The notes under the pieces were generated by a model. That model was not told the origin of the DNA and made no database searches. It saw nothing but the letters and a program-made list of their open reading frames with translations. Positions 1 to 8,830 of a stretch of 64,000 bases of DNA are shown here, one piece after another. The stretch covers positions 62,001 to 126,000 of the forward strand of contig NZ_BNCD01000005.1 in NCBI RefSeq assembly GCF_014656295.1, given 5' to 3'. The stretch's first letter is position 1, and each line of letters opens with the position of its first letter. The DNA comes from Streptomyces sulfonofaciens (GTDB lineage: Bacteria > Actinomycetota > Actinomycetes > Streptomycetales > Streptomycetaceae). The translations under genes and the position numbers were made by a program.

Positions 1-688
1 GCTGCGCAGGACGGCCCCGGCGTACGGCGCCGAGGAGCTGACCGACGACGCGGTCGCCGTGCTGGACGCCGTCGGCTGGCGGCGCGCCCATCTCTTCGGG
101 CACTCCCTGGGCGGCCTGGTGGCCCAGCGCACCGCGATCCGCCATCCCGACCGGGTGCGCAGCCTGACCACCTCGGCCGCCGTGCCGAGCGACGCCAGGG
201 GCCTGCGGGTACTGCGCTACGTCCGCCCGGGGCCGCTGCTGCGGTTCGCCCGGCTGCGGCAGCCCGACACCCCCGAGGGCAACCTGGCCCTCGCCGTGGC
301 CGTCGCCCGCATCCTGGCCGCGCCGGGCCGGAGCGTGGGCGAGGCGGACGTCAGCGAGTTCGTGGCCAGGGAGGCCGAGCACCACGTGCCGAGCTTCCGC
401 GACCAGCGGGCGCAGAGCCGCCAGATCGGCGCCACCTGGCACGGCGGGCCGCTCGCGGACATCACCGCGCCGACCCTGGTGCTGCACGGCAGGCAGGACC
501 CGCTGCTGCGGGTCTCGGCCGCGCGCGACACCGCCGCCGCCGTGCCCGGCGCCCGGTTGCTCACGCTGCCCGGCGTCGGCCACTTCCTGTCCCAGGACAC
601 GTGGGCCACCTACGCCGCCCACATCAGGGCGCAGGCCGACCTCGCGGGCCCCGCCGACCGGCAACCGCCCGCCGCCCGCGCCGGCTGA
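1..688 (+). CDS. Alpha/beta hydrolase, 5' end outside window
   Basis: The reading frame is open from base 2, so the start lies upstream and about 228 C-terminal residues are visible. They show the nucleophile elbow G-H-S-L-G-G, a late acidic-loop motif L-H-G-R-Q-D-P-L and a terminal G-V-G-H-F-L-S that would supply the catalytic His. Ser-Asp-His in this order is the alpha/beta hydrolase triad (haloperoxidase, esterase or lactonase-like). The cap region between Ser and Asp is rich in Arg and Ala and gives no substrate clue. The tail after the His motif is Pro/Ala-rich and probably disordered. It converges on the minus-strand glycosyltransferase gene downstream. The fold is near certain; the reaction is unknown. 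Confidence 0.88.
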   Translation, partial: LRRTAPAYGAEELTDDAVAVLDAVGWRRAHLFGHSLGGLVAQRTAIRHPDRVRSLTTSAAVPSDARGLRVLRYVRPGPLLRFARLRQPDTPEGNLALAVAVARILAAPGRSVGEADVSEFVAREAEHHVPSFRDQRAQSRQIGATWHGGPLADITAPTLVLHGRQDPLLRVSAARDTAAAVPGARLLTLPGVGHFLSQDTWATYAAHIRAQADLAGPADRQPPAARAG

Positions 689-938
689 CCGTGCTCCACC
701 ACCGTCGGCCCGGCTGCGGGCCCGAGCGCGGGCCCGGGCCGCCCGTCCCGGCTGGCCCCTGCCCGCGCCGACTGCCCCCTGCCCGCGCAGGCTGGCCCCT
801 GCCCGCGCCGACTGCCCCCTGCCCCCGCGGGCGATCCCCGCGGGACGCCCGCCGCGGGACGCCCGCCGTGCTCCGGCGCGGGCCCGCGGCCACCGCGCCG
901 GGCCGCGCCACGGCGCCCCGGTCGGCGCTCCCGCGCGC
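689..938. repeat. Intergenic spacer with 20/40-bp and 14-bp tandem repeats
   Basis: This spacer separates two convergent genes. Bases 751-830 hold two 40-bp copies, each made of two related 20-bp halves built on the core CTGCCCGCGC, so four imperfect 20-bp units in all. Bases 841-868 hold two exact copies of the 14-bp unit CGGGACGCCCGCCG. No gene is supported here. The GC-rich arrays may help terminate the two converging transcripts, but no clean hairpin stands out. Confidence 0.7.
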
Positions 939-2858
939 TCAGTGCCGTTCGCCGCACAGTTCCCGCACGGCGCGGTGCGGGGCGCGGGCGAAGCGGAAGT
1001 GGGTGCGGTCCCAGGACCCGGCCAGGTTCTGCCAGAACCGGGCCGGGGTGAGCGGTGCGCGGACCGAGTCCCTCAGCTCCGCGAGCCGTCCGCAGCCCAG
1101 CGCCCTGCGCGCCGCCAGCACCTCGGCGCGCCCGGTGCCCGCGTACCGCAGATCCGCCGCGGACGGCGAGCGCACCGCCCAGTCCGCGAAGATCCACTCG
1201 TTGCGCAGGAACTTCTCGTGCCCCGGCCAGGCCCACCGCTCCAGCGCCAGGTGCGCACCGATGGGACTGGCCAGGCCCCAGGCGTCGTTCACGTAGCCGT
1301 CGAGCGGCACGGCGGCGCCGGTGACGCCGAGGTGACGGCCCACCATGACCACGTGGTACGCGGCGCCGGGGCGCACCGTGGTGGTGTGCAGCCGCCGGCG
1401 GTCGTCGAAGTAGAGCAGCACGGGGCGCCCGCCGCGCACGGCCGCCGCCAGCATGGCGTTCGCGCGCGGCAGCCGGGGCCAGTGCCGCACCCAGTTCGTG
1501 CTGCGCACCGGATTGTGGTCGTGGGTGTAGCGCACGTCCGAGCTGCGCACGTTGAACGTGCCCGGGGACGCGTTCAGGTCGAACGGCTGCCGCAGCGGGC
1601 CGACCGCCGCCGCCACCCACACCAGCAGCAGGCCCGCGGCCGCGGCGGTGCACCGGGTCGCGGGCACCACCAGCACCGGGAGCAGCAGGAGGAACAGCGC
1701 GGGCAGGATCATCCGCGCGTGCATGTAGTCGCCGCCCACCCGCATCACGTACAGGGCGAGGAGCAGACCGGCGGCGGCCGGCGCGAGGAACACGGCGAGC
1801 GGCGCACGGCCCGTCGGCAGTGGGCCCCCGCCCACCCGGGCGCCGGAGCGGGGGGCGGCCCCGCTCCCGTCCGCCGTCCGCGTGCGCCGGGCGTCCCGCA
1901 CCAGATGGCCCGCCACCGCGGCGAGGACGGCCAGAGCCGGCCAGAGCCAGTAGGGGCCCAGCGTCTCCTGGACGTAGCGCGCGCCCCTGCCCCAGTCGCT
2001 GGCGCCGGCCTCCTTGGCGATGGCGGGCAGCGGCAGCAGGACGCCGTAGTAGCCCGCGCGGAACACCTCGTAGCCCGCCGGGAGCAGTGCCGCCGCGCCC
2101 AGCAGCCGCGCCGTCCGCCCCGGCGCGGGGCGCAGCAGCCACCACTGCACGGACAGGAAGCAGACCGCCACCACCGCGAGATCCGGTCTGACCAGCCAGC
2201 CGAGTCCGAAGGCGAACGCCGTCGCGAGCTGCGCCCGCACCCCCTGCCCGCGCCGGGTCCGCACCAGCAGCCACCACACGAGGCCCGTCCAGAAGGTGCC
2301 GAGCCCGCTCTCCAGACCGGAGGTCATGTACGACCAGACCGGCGGCACGGCGAGCAGCACGAGGACGCCCCCGGGCAGGAGGACGGGGCGTGCGGTACGC
2401 GTGCGCGTGCGGCCGGCCCCCGCCCCGGTTCCGGCGGCGCGCGCCCGCACCCCGTACGCCCGGCAGGTGGCGGCCAGTGCGAGGGCGTACCCGGCGGTGC
2501 TCAGCGCGAGGCCCACGCCGACCGCGAGGAACGCGGGGTCGGCGCCGGTGAGCCAGGTGGCCAGCGTCAGCAGCCACTGCCAGATCGCGCCCGTCGAACT
2601 CTCCGCGCGCTCCCCGGCGTTGAACACCGGCCCGTGCCCTGCCAGCACCTGCCGCACCGGACGGAGGTAGATCATGCCGTCGTCGCAGATCCAGCGCCTG
2701 CGGTAGCCGAGCACGAAGAGGGCGGCCACCGGCCCCGCGACCAGTGCGGCCGGCCACCAGCGGAGCGCGGCGGGACGGCGGGCCGCCGCGGCCGGCGGTG
2801 CGGGCCACCGGGCCGGCCCGGAACCGGCGGGGGTGAGCGTGCCGGGACCTCCGCTCAC
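939..2858 (-). CDS. Polytopic GT-C glycosyltransferase, AftB/ZomB-like
   Basis: A 639-residue membrane protein with about ten hydrophobic segments. After the first segment comes R-R-R-W-I-C-D-D-G-M-I-Y (acidic pair at residues 59-60). That is the position and style of the catalytic acidic motif in the first outside loop of GT-C glycosyltransferases, and the following F-N-A-G-E-R-x-E-S-S-T-G stretch resembles mycobacterial AftB and the family annotated as ZomB. Such enzymes move sugars from polyprenyl-phosphate donors onto wall polymers outside the membrane. The GTG start overlaps the stop of the upstream transferase gene by 4 bases, so translation is coupled and the product probably decorates the same polymer. 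A soluble C-terminal domain of about 250 residues follows the last segment. Family is likely; donor and acceptor are unknown. Confidence 0.75.
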   Translation of the reverse strand: MSGGPGTLTPAGSGPARWPAPPAAAARRPAALRWWPAALVAGPVAALFVLGYRRRWICDDGMIYLRPVRQVLAGHGPVFNAGERAESSTGAIWQWLLTLATWLTGADPAFLAVGVGLALSTAGYALALAATCRAYGVRARAAGTGAGAGRTRTRTARPVLLPGGVLVLLAVPPVWSYMTSGLESGLGTFWTGLVWWLLVRTRRGQGVRAQLATAFAFGLGWLVRPDLAVVAVCFLSVQWWLLRPAPGRTARLLGAAALLPAGYEVFRAGYYGVLLPLPAIAKEAGASDWGRGARYVQETLGPYWLWPALAVLAAVAGHLVRDARRTRTADGSGAAPRSGARVGGGPLPTGRAPLAVFLAPAAAGLLLALYVMRVGGDYMHARMILPALFLLLLPVLVVPATRCTAAAAGLLLVWVAAAVGPLRQPFDLNASPGTFNVRSSDVRYTHDHNPVRSTNWVRHWPRLPRANAMLAAAVRGGRPVLLYFDDRRRLHTTTVRPGAAYHVVMVGRHLGVTGAAVPLDGYVNDAWGLASPIGAHLALERWAWPGHEKFLRNEWIFADWAVRSPSAADLRYAGTGRAEVLAARRALGCGRLAELRDSVRAPLTPARFWQNLAGSWDRTHFRFARAPHRAVRELCGERH

Positions 2859-5221
2859 CGCTCACCCGCCCCCGAGACAGGGTTGCCGAGCGGACCCGGT
2901 CCGGCGGACGGTGGCCCGGCGCCCGGGTCGGAGGGCGGGGCGGGCGCGGGATCCCGCTCCGACGGCGGGGCGGGCGCGGAGGACGGCTGCGCGGGGGACG
3001 GCGCGGCCACCTGCGTCCCGGACACCAGGAAGGGCCCGGCGCCGCGCGCGAACTCCGGCTCGCCCAGCATCACCTGGCGCACCACCCGTTCCGCCGCGTG
3101 CCCGTCCTCGCACTCGCAGAACCGGTCCCGGAACGCGGCCCGCAGGCGCGTCGACTCCGCGTCGCGCCAGGCACCGGTGGCGAACAGCTCCGCCAGCTCC
3201 TCGATGCTCCTCGTGACATGGCCCGGCGGCTCGGCGGTGATGTCGAAGTAGGCGCCGCGCACCGCGCGGTAGGCGGCCCAGTCGTCGGCGTGCACGACCA
3301 CCGGCCGGTCCAGCAGCACATAGTCGAACATCAGCGCCGAGTAGTCGGTGATCAGCGCGTGGGAGGCGAGCATCAGGTCCTCGACGGACGGCTCGTCGGT
3401 GGCGTCCACCAGGAGCCCGCGGCGGTGCAGATCGCGGGGGAGCAGTGCGCGCGCCGGGTGGTCGGCCAGGCTCGGGTGCAGCCGCAGCACCAGCGTCCTG
3501 CCGGGGCCGAGGGCCGCCGCGAGCCGCTCAAGGTCGATCCGCTCGACGTACCGTCCCCGGCGGTAGTCCCGCGGCGTCGGCGCGTACAGCACCACCTCGG
3601 CGCCGTCCGGGACGCCGAGCCGTTCGCGGGTGGCGGCCGCGCGGGCCGCGTCGCCGCGCACCAGGACGTCGTTGCGGGGGCTGCCTGAGCGCAGGGAGCG
3701 GAAGCGGCACGGGTAGGCGCGCTGCCAGACCTCCTCCGCGTAGCGGCCGGCGGCCAGGCTGACGTCCCAGCGGTCGCTGCGCCGCAGCATGGCCCGTACG
3801 TCGAAGCCGTACCGCGCGCCCGGCCGATCCAGCAGGTCGAGCGCCATGTGCTTCAGCGGGGTGCCCAGGTGGGTGTGGACGTGCACGGCGCCCTCCCGCT
3901 TGACCAGGCCGCCCGGCCAGTTGACGTTGTTCACCCAGTACGTCGCCCGGGCCATCAGGTCGTAGTAGCGGCGCGAGCCGACCGTGACCCGCTCCACGTC
4001 CCGCGGCAGCCGCTCCTCGGCCTCCGGGCGGACCACCCACACTCCGCGCAGGTGCGGCGCGAGCTCGCGGGCGCGGGCGTAGATCGCCGCCGGGTCGCCC
4101 GACATGCCCTGGTGGTGGCCCGAGGCGTAGACCGCGAGGCGCGGATCGAGCGGGCGGCGCAGCCGGTCCGCGTAGTAGCGGGCGCCGGCCCGTGCCGACA
4201 CCGCCTCCCGCACCCGGCGCGACCCGCGCCGCAGCACCGCGCCCCGGACGGCGTTCAGCCGGTGCAGTGCCCGGTGGGCCGAGTACGGGGCGGTGGCGAG
4301 CAGCCGCATCTCGGCGCCGCGCAGCCCGCCCGGCGGAGTGAAGCCCGGCGGCCGCCTGCGGTGGTGGAAGGCGGCGATGCGGGAGTGGAACTCCTCGCGG
4401 TCCTCGGGCATCACCCGTTCCGCCCTGGCCAGGGTGAACAGCATGTGGTCCAGCGCCCGCTCGAACAGCAGCGGCCGGGACCAGGCCAGTTCCGGCCGTG
4501 CGTCCAGCTCGGCGAAGAGCCGCTCGTACTGGGTGAAGATGTCGAAGTGCTTGCGGCCCGGCGTGCGGGTGATCGCGCCCTGCCGCCGCTGCCGGTACTC
4601 CACCCCGACCCGGTCCAGGCACGCGATGCGCTCCGCGGTGACCATCGCCCGGTAGGTCACCGGCGCGTCCTCGTAGAGGCCGGGCGCGTAGGCGAAGTCG
4701 TGCGCCAGGTAGAAGTCCCTGCGGTACGCCTTGTTCCAGGCGACCAGGAAGAGCCGCAGGTACTCGGGGTTCGACCGGATGCGGACGGTGTCCGTGCCGG
4801 CCTGCTCCAGGAGGTCCGCGGACGCGCTGCGGCCGCTGGTGCCCCACCAGTGCGTGCGCACGTGGTCGAAGCAGAGGATGTCGGGGTCGCCGGTGGCGGC
4901 GAGCCGTTCGTCGGCGGCCGCGAGCAGGCCGGGCGTGTACGAGTCGTCGCTGTCCAGGAAGAGGACGTAGTCGCCGGTGGCGTCCGGCAGCCCGGCGTTG
5001 CGGGCCCGGCCGAGGCCGACGTTCTCCGCCAGGTGCAGCACCTTCACGCGCGGGTCGCGGGCCGCGTACTCGTCGAGGATGGCGCCGCAGCCGTCCGGGG
5101 AGCAGTCGTCGACGGCGATCACCTCGACGTCCGCGAACGACTGGCCGAGCACCGAGTCCAGGCAGGCGCGCAGGTACCCCTGCACCTTGAAGACGGGGAC
5201 GATGACGCTGAAACGGGGCAC
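2855..5221 (-). CDS. GT2 glycosyltransferase fused to CDP-glycerol glycerophosphotransferase
   Basis: The 788-residue product begins at a GTG preceded by GGAG and lying 2 bases after the stop of the upstream paralogue; a longer in-frame extension runs into that gene and was rejected. Residues 1 to about 110 are a family-2 glycosyltransferase (S-V-I-V-P-V-F, D-D-C-S-P-D-G, then F-L-D-S-D-D). From about residue 440 comes a TagF/TagB-like domain: H-L-G-T-P-L-K near 450, Y-A-P-T-P-R-D-Y near 542 and I-T-D-Y-S-A-L-M-F-D-Y near 624. Known members use CDP-glycerol or CDP-ribitol to extend wall teichoic acid. A glycosyltransferase and a polyol-phosphate transferase in one chain could build an alternating sugar/polyol-phosphate polymer. 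The C-terminal 60 residues are Pro/Ala-rich. Confidence 0.88.
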   Translation of the reverse strand: MPRFSVIVPVFKVQGYLRACLDSVLGQSFADVEVIAVDDCSPDGCGAILDEYAARDPRVKVLHLAENVGLGRARNAGLPDATGDYVLFLDSDDSYTPGLLAAADERLAATGDPDILCFDHVRTHWWGTSGRSASADLLEQAGTDTVRIRSNPEYLRLFLVAWNKAYRRDFYLAHDFAYAPGLYEDAPVTYRAMVTAERIACLDRVGVEYRQRRQGAITRTPGRKHFDIFTQYERLFAELDARPELAWSRPLLFERALDHMLFTLARAERVMPEDREEFHSRIAAFHHRRRPPGFTPPGGLRGAEMRLLATAPYSAHRALHRLNAVRGAVLRRGSRRVREAVSARAGARYYADRLRRPLDPRLAVYASGHHQGMSGDPAAIYARARELAPHLRGVWVVRPEAEERLPRDVERVTVGSRRYYDLMARATYWVNNVNWPGGLVKREGAVHVHTHLGTPLKHMALDLLDRPGARYGFDVRAMLRRSDRWDVSLAAGRYAEEVWQRAYPCRFRSLRSGSPRNDVLVRGDAARAAATRERLGVPDGAEVVLYAPTPRDYRRGRYVERIDLERLAAALGPGRTLVLRLHPSLADHPARALLPRDLHRRGLLVDATDEPSVEDLMLASHALITDYSALMFDYVLLDRPVVVHADDWAAYRAVRGAYFDITAEPPGHVTRSIEELAELFATGAWRDAESTRLRAAFRDRFCECEDGHAAERVVRQVMLGEPEFARGAGPFLVSGTQVAAPSPAQPSSAPAPPSERDPAPAPPSDPGAGPPSAGPGPLGNPVSGAGER

Positions 5222-5223
5222 GG

Positions 5224-7719
5224 TCAGCTCTTCTCCGTGGTGGGGGCGGGCACGGCCGGCGGACGGGCACCGGCGCCGGGTGCCGCGCCGGCCTGTGGGC
5301 GGTCCGCACCGGGGCCGGGGCCGGGGTGGGAGCGCGGGGCGGGGCGGGCGGCGGGGGCCGGGGTGCGCTCGGCGAGCGGCACCAGCGGCGGCAGCGCCCC
5401 CGGCGGCTCCCCCAGCAGCACCCGGCGCACCACCCGTTCCGCGGCATGTCCGTCGTCGAACGTGCAGAAGCGCTCCCGGAACCGGCCCCGCAGCTCGGTG
5501 GAGCGCGGCCCCGCCCACGAGCCGTCCCGGAAGATCCCGGCCAGCTCCTCCTCGGTCCCGGCCACCGGGCCCGGCGGGTGGGCCATCAGGTCGAACGTGA
5601 CGCCCCGGGTCTCCCGGTAGACGTCCCAGTCGTCCGCGTACACCACGATCGGGCGGTCCAGGTTGGCGTAGTCGAACATGATCGACGAGTAGTCGGTGAC
5701 CAGTGCGTCCGCCGCCAGGCAGACCTCCTCGGCGCTGCGGTGGCCGGTCACGTCGATGACGCGGCCGCCGCCGGGCGGCCCGCCGGGGCCCGGCCCGTCG
5801 TCCTCGTAGAAGTAGTGCGCCCGCAGCAGTACGACGAACTCCTCGCCCGCGGCGGCGCAGAACGCCTCCAGGTCGAGGTGCGCGCGGAAGGCCGTCCGGT
5901 AGTCGCGGTGCGTGGGCGCGTACAGGATCGCCGTGCGGTCCTCGGGCACGCCCAGCTCACGGCGGATCCGGGCCACGTCGGCGGCGCTCGCGCTCTGGTA
6001 GACGTCGTTGCGCGGGTAGCCGTACTCCAGCATCTCGTAGCCGGCCGGGAACTCCCGCTCCCAGACCTCGCTGGAGTGCCGGTTGGAGGAGAGGTTGAAG
6101 TCCCAGCGGTCCACCCGGGACAGCAGCCCCCCGAAGCTTCCGCTCTGCGCCGCCACCACCGGGTACTCCGCCTGCTCGATGCCCATCTTCTTCAGCGGGG
6201 TGCCGTGCTGGGTCTGGAGGTGGACGGTGCCGGGGCGCTTGACGACGGCGCCCGCGAAGTTGGCGTTGTTGATCAGGTACTTGGCGCGGGCCAGCAGCTC
6301 CCAGGAACGCGGAGTGCCGAGCACGGCGTGCTCGACGCCTTCGGGCATCCGGTCCACGGCGTCCTCGGTGACCAGGAAGACCGAGCGGATGTGCGGTGCC
6401 AGACGCCGGGCGGCGGCGTGGACGGCGGCGGGGTTGCAGGCGTAGCCACGGCCCCAGTAGGCGCAGTACACGGCCAGGTTCTCGTCGACGGGGCGGCGCA
6501 GGGCAGCCTGGTAGAGGGCGTGGTGGCGGCGCCGGTGGGCGCGCACCCGGGTCGCCGAGGAGGCCGCACCCCGGGCGGCGCGCCGAGCGCCGCGACGCGC
6601 CCCGCGCAGCGCTGCGAACGCCCGGTAGGAGCCGGTGGCCAGCAGTCGGTGCTGGACGCCGAGCCGCCCGAGCGGCGGGTGGAAGCCGATCGGCCGGTGC
6701 CGCCGGTACAGCTCGCCCGCCCGCTCGAAGAACAGCCGGCCCGCGCCGTCGGGCAGCAGGATCGGTGCGGCCGCCGCGGTGCGCAGCATCTGGGCCGTGA
6801 GTTCGGCGAACAGGGCGTGCAGCCGGGCCGCGGTGAGCGCGTGCGCGGTGCCGCGGGGCCCCCGGCGGGCCCGGGTGAGGACCAGGTCCACCTGGTCGAG
6901 CAGGTCGAAGTGGTGCTCGCCCGGCTGCCGCAGCCGGCTGCCCTGCCGGCGCAGCAGATGCCGTACGCACACCCGCGGCAGCACCGCCACCCGGCGGGCC
7001 GCCAGCAGTTCGAGGCCGCCCCAGCCGATGTCCGTGTAGAAGCCGGCGGGGAAGGCGAGGGAGTGTGCGGCCAGGAACGCCCGGCGGTGCACGGCGCTCC
7101 ACGCGGGCAGCGCCGTGCCCGTCAGCGCCGGCGCCTCCTCCGGCGCGAAGGCGCCTTCCGGCGCGTGGGCGAGCTGTTCCGCGCCGGGCGAGTCGCCGGG
7201 TTGGGGGCCCTTCCACCAGTGGACGCGTTCGTGTCCCAGGTAGAGCACGTCCACGTCACCCGTCCGGCGCAACCGGGCCTCCACCGCGTGCAGCGCTCCC
7301 GGGGCCAGCGTGTCGTCGCCGTCCAGGAAGAGGACGTAGTCGCCCCTGGCGGCGGTGAGCCCGGTGTTGCGCGCCCCGCTGAGCCCGGCCTCCGGCGGTG
7401 ACCAGACGGGCCGCACCCGGGCGTCCCGCCGTGCGAGGCGCTCCGCGACGCAGGCGTCCAGCGAGTCGGCCGCGGCACAGACCGCGATCACCTCGACGGC
7501 GGGCGCGGCGGTGTCCCCGGCCCCGTGGCCCGCCCCGTCCCGTCCGGGGGCGCCGGCCGGCCGGCTCGGGTCCAGCCGCTGCCCGAGCACGGAGTCCAGT
7601 GTCTGCGCCAGCCGTCCCGCAACCCCGTGACCCGGGACGATGACGCTGAACCTGGGCGCGGGCAGGGGAACGTCGGACGGCACGGCGGGCGGTACGGCAG
7701 GGCTGGATGATTCGGGCAT
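5224..7719 (-). CDS. GT2 glycosyltransferase fused to CDP-glycerol glycerophosphotransferase (first paralogue)
   Basis: An 831-residue paralogue of the next gene in the operon. After about 20 Pro-rich residues the GT2 domain opens with R-F-S-V-I-V-P-G and carries F-L-D-G-D-D near residue 128, with a Gly/Ala-rich insert of about 20 residues before the V-E-V-I-A-V strand. The glycerophosphotransferase half shows H-G-T-P-L-K-K-M-G near 500, P-R-N-D-V-Y near 566 and V-T-D-Y-S-S-I-M-F-D-Y near 671, close to the TagF consensus. It is probably cytoplasmic and membrane-associated, extending a teichoic-acid-like polymer. Two diverged copies in a row suggest different steps, such as priming and elongation. 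The ATG sits within an unusually AT-rich 25 bases and has no clear ribosome site, so a very short leader is possible. Confidence 0.88.
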   Translation of the reverse strand: MPESSSPAVPPAVPSDVPLPAPRFSVIVPGHGVAGRLAQTLDSVLGQRLDPSRPAGAPGRDGAGHGAGDTAAPAVEVIAVCAAADSLDACVAERLARRDARVRPVWSPPEAGLSGARNTGLTAARGDYVLFLDGDDTLAPGALHAVEARLRRTGDVDVLYLGHERVHWWKGPQPGDSPGAEQLAHAPEGAFAPEEAPALTGTALPAWSAVHRRAFLAAHSLAFPAGFYTDIGWGGLELLAARRVAVLPRVCVRHLLRRQGSRLRQPGEHHFDLLDQVDLVLTRARRGPRGTAHALTAARLHALFAELTAQMLRTAAAAPILLPDGAGRLFFERAGELYRRHRPIGFHPPLGRLGVQHRLLATGSYRAFAALRGARRGARRAARGAASSATRVRAHRRRHHALYQAALRRPVDENLAVYCAYWGRGYACNPAAVHAAARRLAPHIRSVFLVTEDAVDRMPEGVEHAVLGTPRSWELLARAKYLINNANFAGAVVKRPGTVHLQTQHGTPLKKMGIEQAEYPVVAAQSGSFGGLLSRVDRWDFNLSSNRHSSEVWEREFPAGYEMLEYGYPRNDVYQSASAADVARIRRELGVPEDRTAILYAPTHRDYRTAFRAHLDLEAFCAAAGEEFVVLLRAHYFYEDDGPGPGGPPGGGRVIDVTGHRSAEEVCLAADALVTDYSSIMFDYANLDRPIVVYADDWDVYRETRGVTFDLMAHPPGPVAGTEEELAGIFRDGSWAGPRSTELRGRFRERFCTFDDGHAAERVVRRVLLGEPPGALPPLVPLAERTPAPAARPAPRSHPGPGPGADRPQAGAAPGAGARPPAVPAPTTEKS

Positions 7720-7830
7720 ACATCATATTGTGCCCATATAGGGTCGACTGACCGGCGGTTAGGCCATCCGTGGCAGCGGCGCGCGGCGTGCGGTGCACGG
7801 GCCACGGGAGCCGCGGACGCCCAACGCAGA

Positions 7831-7860
7831 GCGGGGCGGACCGCCGCCGGTCCGCCCCGC
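7831..7860 (-). terminator. Hairpin terminator after the ABC importer operon
   Basis: A perfect 12-bp GC stem (GCGGGGCGGACC and its complement) closes a 6-base loop. It lies 35 bases beyond the last permease stop on the minus strand and before the wall-polymer operon, so it separates the two operons. There is no U-tract, as is common in Streptomyces. Confidence 0.65.
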
Positions 7861-7894
7861 CCCTCGGCGCCCCGCCGGCCGGGGCGCCGTCCGC

Positions 7895-8830
7895 CTACTT
7901 CACCGCGCCCGCCATCACTCCGGACACGAACTGCCGCTGGAAGGCGAAGAACACCGCCAACGGGATCACCATCGAGATGAACGCGCCGGGCGCCAGGACG
8001 TCGACGTTGTTGCCGAACTGCCGCACCTGCGTCTGGAGCGCCACCGTGATCGGCTGGCTGTTCGAGTCGGAGAAGATCAGCGCGACCAGCATGTCGTTCC
8101 AGACCCACAGGAACTGGAAGATGCCCAGCGAGGCGACCGCCGGGCCGCCGAGCGGCATCACGACACGGAAGAACAGCCGGATCTCGCCCGCGCCGTCCAG
8201 CCGCGCCGCCTCAAGCAACTCCTTCGGTATCTCGGCGAAGAAGTTGCGCAGCAGGAAGATCGCGAACGGCAGGCCGAAGCCCACGTGGAAGAGGATCACC
8301 CCGAACAGCGACCCGAAGATGCCGAGGCTGCCGAACAGCTCCGCGATCGGCACCAGCGCCACCTGCACCGGGACCACCAGCAGACCGACCACCGCGACGA
8401 ACCACCAGTCGCGGCCCGGGAACTCCATCCAGGCGAAGGCGTAGCCGGCCAGGGCGCCGATCACCACGACGAGCACGGTCGCCGGGATGGTGATCAGCAG
8501 CGAGTTCACCAGCGAGTCGGTGATCGCGGAGTTCTCCAGCAGGTGCTGGTAGTTGTCGAAGGTGAGCTTCGCCGGTGCGCTGAACACCGTCCACCAGCCA
8601 CTCTGCGACAGGTCCACGGGCGTGCGCAGGGAGGAGAACAGCAGGCCGACGGTCGGCATCAGCCAGAACAGGCCGACGAGGATCAGGAAGACCTGGAGCA
8701 GCCCCCCGCGCAGCGCCTCGGCGATCCGCCCGCCCAGCGACTTCTCCACCTGCTCGGCACCGCCGACGGGCGGTACGGGCACCGGTGCGTCCACGACCGC
8801 GCCCTGCACGGCCCCACTCGTCGTACTCAC
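7895..8830 (-). CDS. Carbohydrate ABC transporter permease, MalG type
   Basis: The 311-residue inner-membrane permease starts at a GTG overlapping the stop of the MalF-type gene by 4 bases. After a 30-residue Pro/Val-rich cytoplasmic lead there are six hydrophobic segments and the ATPase-contact EAA loop E-A-A-R-L-D-G-A-G-E-I-R. The C-terminus F-V-S-G-V-M-A-G-A-V-K is typical of the MalG group. It should pair with the MalF-like subunit and receive sugar from the lipoprotein encoded two genes upstream. No ATPase gene is present; Streptomyces usually powers such importers with the shared ATPase MsiK, encoded elsewhere. The sugar is unknown. Confidence 0.93.
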   Translation of the reverse strand: MSTTSGAVQGAVVDAPVPVPPVGGAEQVEKSLGGRIAEALRGGLLQVFLILVGLFWLMPTVGLLFSSLRTPVDLSQSGWWTVFSAPAKLTFDNYQHLLENSAITDSLVNSLLITIPATVLVVVIGALAGYAFAWMEFPGRDWWFVAVVGLLVVPVQVALVPIAELFGSLGIFGSLFGVILFHVGFGLPFAIFLLRNFFAEIPKELLEAARLDGAGEIRLFFRVVMPLGGPAVASLGIFQFLWVWNDMLVALIFSDSNSQPITVALQTQVRQFGNNVDVLAPGAFISMVIPLAVFFAFQRQFVSGVMAGAVK

